Source of the DNA: Epiperipatus broadwayi
Lineage: Eukaryota > Onychophora > Udeonychophora > Euonychophora > Peripatidae
Length of the DNA stretch: 64,000 nucleotides
Reading direction: 5' to 3'
NCBI GenBank assembly: GCA_028023455.1
Contig: JAQFVV010006293.1
Coordinates: forward strand, 2,243,844 to 2,307,843
Made by a program: the position numbers and the translations under genes. The notes under the pieces are model-generated. The model searched no databases, was not told where the DNA came from, and saw only the letters and a list, made by a program, of their open reading frames with translations. Below, one piece after another: positions 58,740 through 64,000 of the stretch (positions are counted from its first letter, which is position 1; each line of letters starts with the position of its first letter).

Positions 58740-61700
58740 TGTCTATTTTAACTTTATTCCATCTCCATTTCACCCCCACCCACCCCAAATTCCACTTCAT
58801 TAATATTTTTTAATTAAACGTTTTGAAATTCTAGCAAGAAAGAAAATCTCGTACATTGTAAACCAATTAAAAGCATTATTATCTAAATATGAGTGATCTA
58901 TGATTTTAATTTACTAAAAAATAACGTACAGTAGTCTCTTGTCAGTGAATTTTTTTCTACTCTAGAATTTAAAAAATTTATTAAATGAAAGTGGTTTTTT
59001 TCCCCCAAAGTTTTTATAACGTCTTATAGTTTTAAGATTTTTTTTTTCCAATTCAGAAATTCAGCGCTTTAAGTATACTAAAAAAAAAGATTTTTTAAAA
59101 TGTGAATAATTTTTAAATTCATTTTATTGTATGGTAAAATAGGGGGAAAGGGATAATAATAATATCTCTTGTTTTGATCTTGACCTTTAATCCTTTTCGA
59201 CAGCTGATAACGTTAATAAGAAGCAAAAAGCTGTATTATTGGCTGTAACAGATAGTGTGATGATGTCACCAGTTGTTCATTTTGATAATTCTCTAAGAAT
59301 AGAGAGTAAGTTTTTTCAGCAATAAAAATATTATTTCAAGTACTTGATTTAATTTTACAAACGTATATATATCTTTTGAGTTAATATCTAGTGGATTGTT
59401 CTGATTTCTTACTATAAATTCATTATATCAATTTTCTTTTCTGGGATTGTTAAATTTTAATGTAAACCTTTAAATATTTTCTTAACGTTTGTGGAAGTGA
59501 AACAAATCTTGAATTCAGTGTTTTGACAGCCTGTAAAAAATTAATTTTAGATGACGTGGAAAGATTTATTATATATATTATTTTGAATTAATTATTATTT
59601 AGTGTAATTCTAAAACATTCATAGGTGCACTGCCTGTGCAATTATAAAATGAATTTCCTATAAATTTATGTGCATATATTTCATGACCTCAATGGGGGAG
59701 AGTGAATAAAAGAATTTATTATTATATTGTCTTTTACATGAAATAAAATATGTGGATCACATTTGGATTATAATTTAACTTGTGAATACATTAAAATTAG
59801 TTGACCGAAGGAAAAAAAACTTTTCCAAAGAATATTTTTCTCTGAAACTGGAAAAATTGCTTTATTATAACTGTGTCCATAGAAACTTAATATATTGTAA
59901 GTGTAAATATAACTCAGTATTGTTGTACATTAATTTTAAACTATAAAAAAAATCCTGGTCATATAAACAAACTTTAGGTTTATACAGGAAATTAATTATT
60001 ATTAGAAATTTAATCACTCATTATAATAAATTCAAATTAATAAAAGTGAAAATACTTTTTTAATATGACATTTACAATTTCTTTTAATATATATATTTTA
60101 AACTATTGTATTGTATATTATGATTAAAATATTACTGCCTTTAAAAATATAATATATGATAACACACAAATTGTCATTTTATTTACAGTACTATATGCTT
60201 ATTTTCTCAGAATATGGTTATATACCTGTTATAGAATTTTTAAAAAGGTAAAAAGAAGAAATGATTTTTATCATGCTATTATTTCATTTGTTTGTTGTTT
60301 TTTTTTTTAAAAGATAAATCAGTTAAAATTGACAATATTTGAAGTATTGTAATCATAATAAAAACATTGTCCATTCTCAGAGTATTACATTAAAGCAATT
60401 TTGGCACAATTTTGATTTACTGCCTATAATGTATAATAGAATAAAATATCCTACAGCTATTTTCAATAATATTATGGTTTCAATTATTAAAATTTGACAT
60501 TGAATATGTCATATGTTTAGAATGCTGAAGAAATGGCTCTCACAGTTAATGTTGTCCAATAATAGCAGCACTTCTTGCTTTCATTCAAAATGATAAAAAA
60601 AAAATAATCCAGAGAGACATTATCTTAAAGCTGTACAGCTTGGATAGAATGCAATATTGTCAAATTTTTAAGAAGTTGACCTGATGATCATCATAATTTT
60701 TTGCTATTTTTTTTTTCTTTTTATTATTAATGCTACTGCCAGAAATAAATAGATAAATACCAAATTATTTTCATCTTACATGAGTATGATCATATATATA
60801 TATATCTTTGTTTCATTAACTGTTTCAAATTATGAACTTGAAGCTTAAGTCTTCATTTTGTGAAATTTTTGTTTAATCCTTCTACATTTCAACATTTTCC
60901 CACAATTTCCTAGTGCCAATTTGAGGCAATAGTTCAACTTTTTAATTTTAGTATTAAAACATTTATTCAATATTATGAATCAAATTACAAACAAAAAACA
61001 TTCTAACAAAAAAAAATATGTTTGTATTTTCTAAATATAAAAATAATAATATTGTGATATAGTAACAAGAACAATTACTTTTTTTATTATAGGATAACTG
61101 TTGTAACACTAGTGAATGATCTATGTTTTAAATGTGAATGAACAAATCACAGTCATAAAGCTTTTAAATTCTTATAAATGTCTGATAATAGTTTCCTTTT
61201 TGTTATTACTTCAAATTTCTTATATTTTAAAAAAATATTTCTTTTTTAACAATCATTATATATATATTATAAAAGTAATCATAAATATTTAAATCAACTA
61301 AGAAATTATGAATTTTTTTCTGATGCAACAATGAAAGGAAGTTTACAAGTTTGTTTATATACCTAATATCAAAATGTCTACCAATTAGGGATCTTTTAGA
61401 CTTCTTGGCTTGCTTACAATTTTTCTCTGTAGATTACTGACATCTTCAGATTTTTTTAAACTAATGAATCACTTATTATCGAATGTAAATAAAATTATTG
61501 ATAACGATAACCGCAAAAGAATGATATAAAGCTGAAGCACAGCACCACCTTCATAGAGTTTCACAGAAATCTGTGAAGCACCAATTATAATTGTTAATAA
61601 ATTAAGCAGACATTATATAATAATACAGGTATAGAATGCAAATGTGAAATTTTTCAAAGTCTCTGATAACGTTGATCACACTTTTATGCAATTAACTGAT

Positions 61701-63405
61701 CATATGATATGATCACTAAAAATAAAATAAATCAAAACAAATAATTCTATGGCTTTGACTTTTTTTATGAAAAAAACTAAATTTGCAATTTTAAAATTTC
61801 AACAAAAATGGTAGATAATGAATTTTTTAAAGAATAAATACAATTGATTATTGTTTAATATTTTGTCCTTTTTTTCACAAGATTTTTGCATAAAAGTATT
61901 ATTAGTATTTTGGATTTTCGATAAAAGTATTATTAATATTTTAACAGAGGGTTGAATTCTTTAAAATTATAAAAATAATGTCTATAATACATTTAATGTA
62001 AGTTATTAGATTAAATCACTATGTTCTATAGTAATATTGACTAATAAACATATTTTACTAGATATATTTAATAAGATTTATTAGTAGAAAAATAAATATT
62101 TTACAGTTGTTTAATTGGAAAACAAGTAAACAAAGTCATCAAAATATTTAATTAAGAAAATTTGAAAATGTTTACGTAAAATTATTTAATTATTACTCAA
62201 CATTAAAAACTTTTGAATAAATTAAACTTTTTGTTGTTTTGTTTTTTTTTAATTGATGATAAGCATTTTTTGAATGATTGTATTTGTTTATGCATTTTCA
62301 TATTACTTGAAATGTTAATTTAAAATAAATTTAAATAATAAATGATTTATGATTTGCTAATCAAAATTGAATAATAATTGTACTGGAGTTTGTCATTCTC
62401 TAAAATTTGTTCATATTAATTTTTTCACCAATGAGGATATTTCTAAATAGTATTGCTAATCTAAATCTCACTTTGTTGGTATTTTCAAATTATTGTTTTT
62501 TTTTTCTGTCAGTAATGATTAGTTTTGCTAGTCCATGAAATCAAAGTTTTGATAAAAGTGAGAATGAGCAAGTGTCGAGATATAGCTTTTATTTAGCTTG
62601 CAAATATGTGCCAAACTGAAATAAACAAAAAAAAAAAGAAATATTAGACTAAATAACAAACCTAAAAACAATAAACAAAGTTTGTCTTGAATTTTTTTTA
62701 TTCTTGCATAAATCTATAATAAATATATTTAATGTAATTCATGTACTCTGATCTAGATATAAAAAACAATTTATTGCGTATCAGGTGTTTTATTAAAACA
62801 AAAAAAGGCCATAAATATAAAATAAAATCTTGATAATTATTATATTGTAATGTACACATTAAGATTGGATTGGCATTTATTCTTGTTTCATTCATTTTTA
62901 TTTAGGGAATTGTTCAAAATCATTTTTATTAGAAATTATATGAGATAATTTCATTTCATAGTATCTAGAAAAATAAAATCAAAATAAGAAATCTGAGCAT
63001 AAGTAGATTCAAATTTTTTAAGTATAAATAGGATAGTTGTTTTAGTCACAAAAATAATAATAGCATTAATAATATTTATATTAGCACAAATATGTGAAAT
63101 TCATTGTGGATAATTTCAAAAATTGATGCACATTAAAAACTTCTAATCAAACGCAAAATGGAAAAAATGGCATATAATTTGTTGTTAAAACACTTCTTGA
63201 CAAAATTTGAAATATAATTTGAAAAATTCGCAAGAGAGCCAAGCATGTGATCAAATTTTAATCAATTACAAAATTATAATAATTCTATCTGAAAAATATT
63301 TTTATTGCTTCATCCATTTGAAGTATATTTTATGTCAAATAAATCGCAGCAGCAATAGAAAGTATTTAAATTATCATAATTCTCAATCCTAATAAAATAG
63401 ATCTT
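58740..63405. other. AT-rich spacer; second member of a short repeat at 59205-59295
   Basis: The only structure noticed is the block at 59205-59295 matching 58020-58110. The rest has homopolymers and TA runs (for example 60795-60806 and 61256-61268) and no coding or RNA gene signal. Confidence 0.45.
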
Positions 63406-63410
63406 TTATA

Positions 63411-64000
63411 AACAGAGCAAAACTCTCCATACAGTAATGCCACCTGTGCTAAGCAGAGTAATCAATGGATGCCAGAAGGCTTGTGCATAAAATCCCTATC
63501 TAATGCCTACTCATCCAATATCCCCAGACTAGTTTCTGGCTTGTGGCCTTCGTCAGTGAGGAGCTTTGGATCTGAGAGCACTGCATCTAGATCTTAGGAT
63601 CTAATGCAACCCTCTAGCAATCACCTTTTATCCCCACTTAACTACAAAACTATGAGAATGAAATTGAAAACACAAAAAATATTTTCAATCTAAGCTCAAT
63701 AGCTTATATAGTCATATGGGTCTGAACTCAGTTCAGCACCCATACATTTTGGTGTCTTTGGCTCTTTTACAACCATAGTCACCATTATCCTATTAGGCAG
63801 GATTGGTGTTAAACCATTAAGCATCACATGATCACATTTCCTATACTAGCACATTAATTGTTGATAAACAGAGCAAAACTCTCCATACAGTAATGCCACC
63901 TGTGCTAAACAGAATAATCAATGGATGCCAGAAGGCTTGTGCATAAAATCCCTATCTAATGCCTACTCATCCAATATCCCCAGACTAGTTTCTGGCTTGT
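63411..64000. repeat. Satellite or tandem repeat, 456-bp period, running off the window
   Basis: The unit starting aacagagcaaaactctccat at 63411 restarts at 63867, a period of 456 bp. The 134 bases available in the second unit are almost identical to the first, with two substitutions noticed (gctaagcagagtaat versus gctaaacagaataat). Such high identity indicates a young or homogenised array continuing beyond 64000. Related but diverged fragments occur at 29425-29990 and 51590-51680, so the family also exists outside the array. Confidence 0.85.

Noticed and set aside
63411-64000. CRISPR-like array
   Set aside because: The repeat unit is 456 bp with no short spacers. The setting is eukaryotic and no cas-like gene exists.
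1-64000. Octopus origin, suggested by the element mixture
   Set aside because: The abundant tRNA-derived SINE that I associate with octopus genomes was not seen anywhere in 64 kb, so no specific phylum is claimed.

Overview
This window looks like intergenic or intronic DNA from a large, very AT-rich animal genome, roughly three quarters A+T by eye. It has no dense, operon-like coding on either strand and no long intact reading frame. What can be recognised is a graveyard of eukaryotic transposable elements: non-LTR retrotransposons, a Ty3/gypsy LTR family, hAT DNA transposons, a Penelope-like element, tRNA-related SINEs, MITE-like elements and satellite arrays. The mixture (RTE-type LINEs, mag/K02A2.6-type gypsy, GTF2IRD2/ZBED-type hAT, GIY-YIG Penelope) fits an invertebrate metazoan, but the species cannot be fixed from sequence alone. 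No host protein-coding gene was identified with confidence.

Layout. 1-2080 is a T/C-rich block that may be a decayed minus-strand frame. 2880-4335 is an RTE-like LINE (minus). 6475-6990 is an unidentified, frame-broken coding-like block (plus). 8285-9640 is a GTF2IRD2-type hAT transposase relic (minus). 11040-11790 may be a LINE trace. 13195-14240 is a second type of LINE (plus). 15885-16985 is another RTE copy (minus). 19307-19494 is a retroposed tRNA-Gly-like sequence bounded by a 17-bp target duplication. 20955-21250 is a foldback MITE. 21660-25850 is a gypsy element with gag, protease, RT, RNase H and integrase traces plus one LTR (minus). 26465-27030 is a repeat with tRNA-like ends. 27568-28205 is a TA-flanked MITE. 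29425-29990 is related to the satellite at the right edge. 30474-30936 holds two SINEs in opposite orientation, with a third copy at 32750-33020. 33180-34085 is a Penelope-like relic (minus). 36400-37760 is a hAT relic of another lineage (minus). 37880-40700 has a strong C-over-G strand bias. 43238-44178 is a three-unit tandem repeat. 51837-55853 is a hAT transposon with inverted termini and an 8-bp target duplication, into which a second gypsy copy is nested. 56180-57965 is a third RTE copy. 58241-58708 is a second copy of the tRNA-ended repeat. 63411-64000 is a 456-bp-period satellite running off the window.

How the parts relate. The autonomous elements are all pseudogenes: every reverse transcriptase, transposase or integrase has stops, frameshifts or lost catalytic residues. 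The short elements (SINEs, MITEs, tRNA retrocopy) would have depended on machinery of that kind. The most informative spots are the nested hAT/gypsy insertion, the opposed SINE pair, the tRNA-Gly retrocopy with a 5' leader, and the tRNA-ended repeat whose end modules are direct in one copy and inverted in the other.
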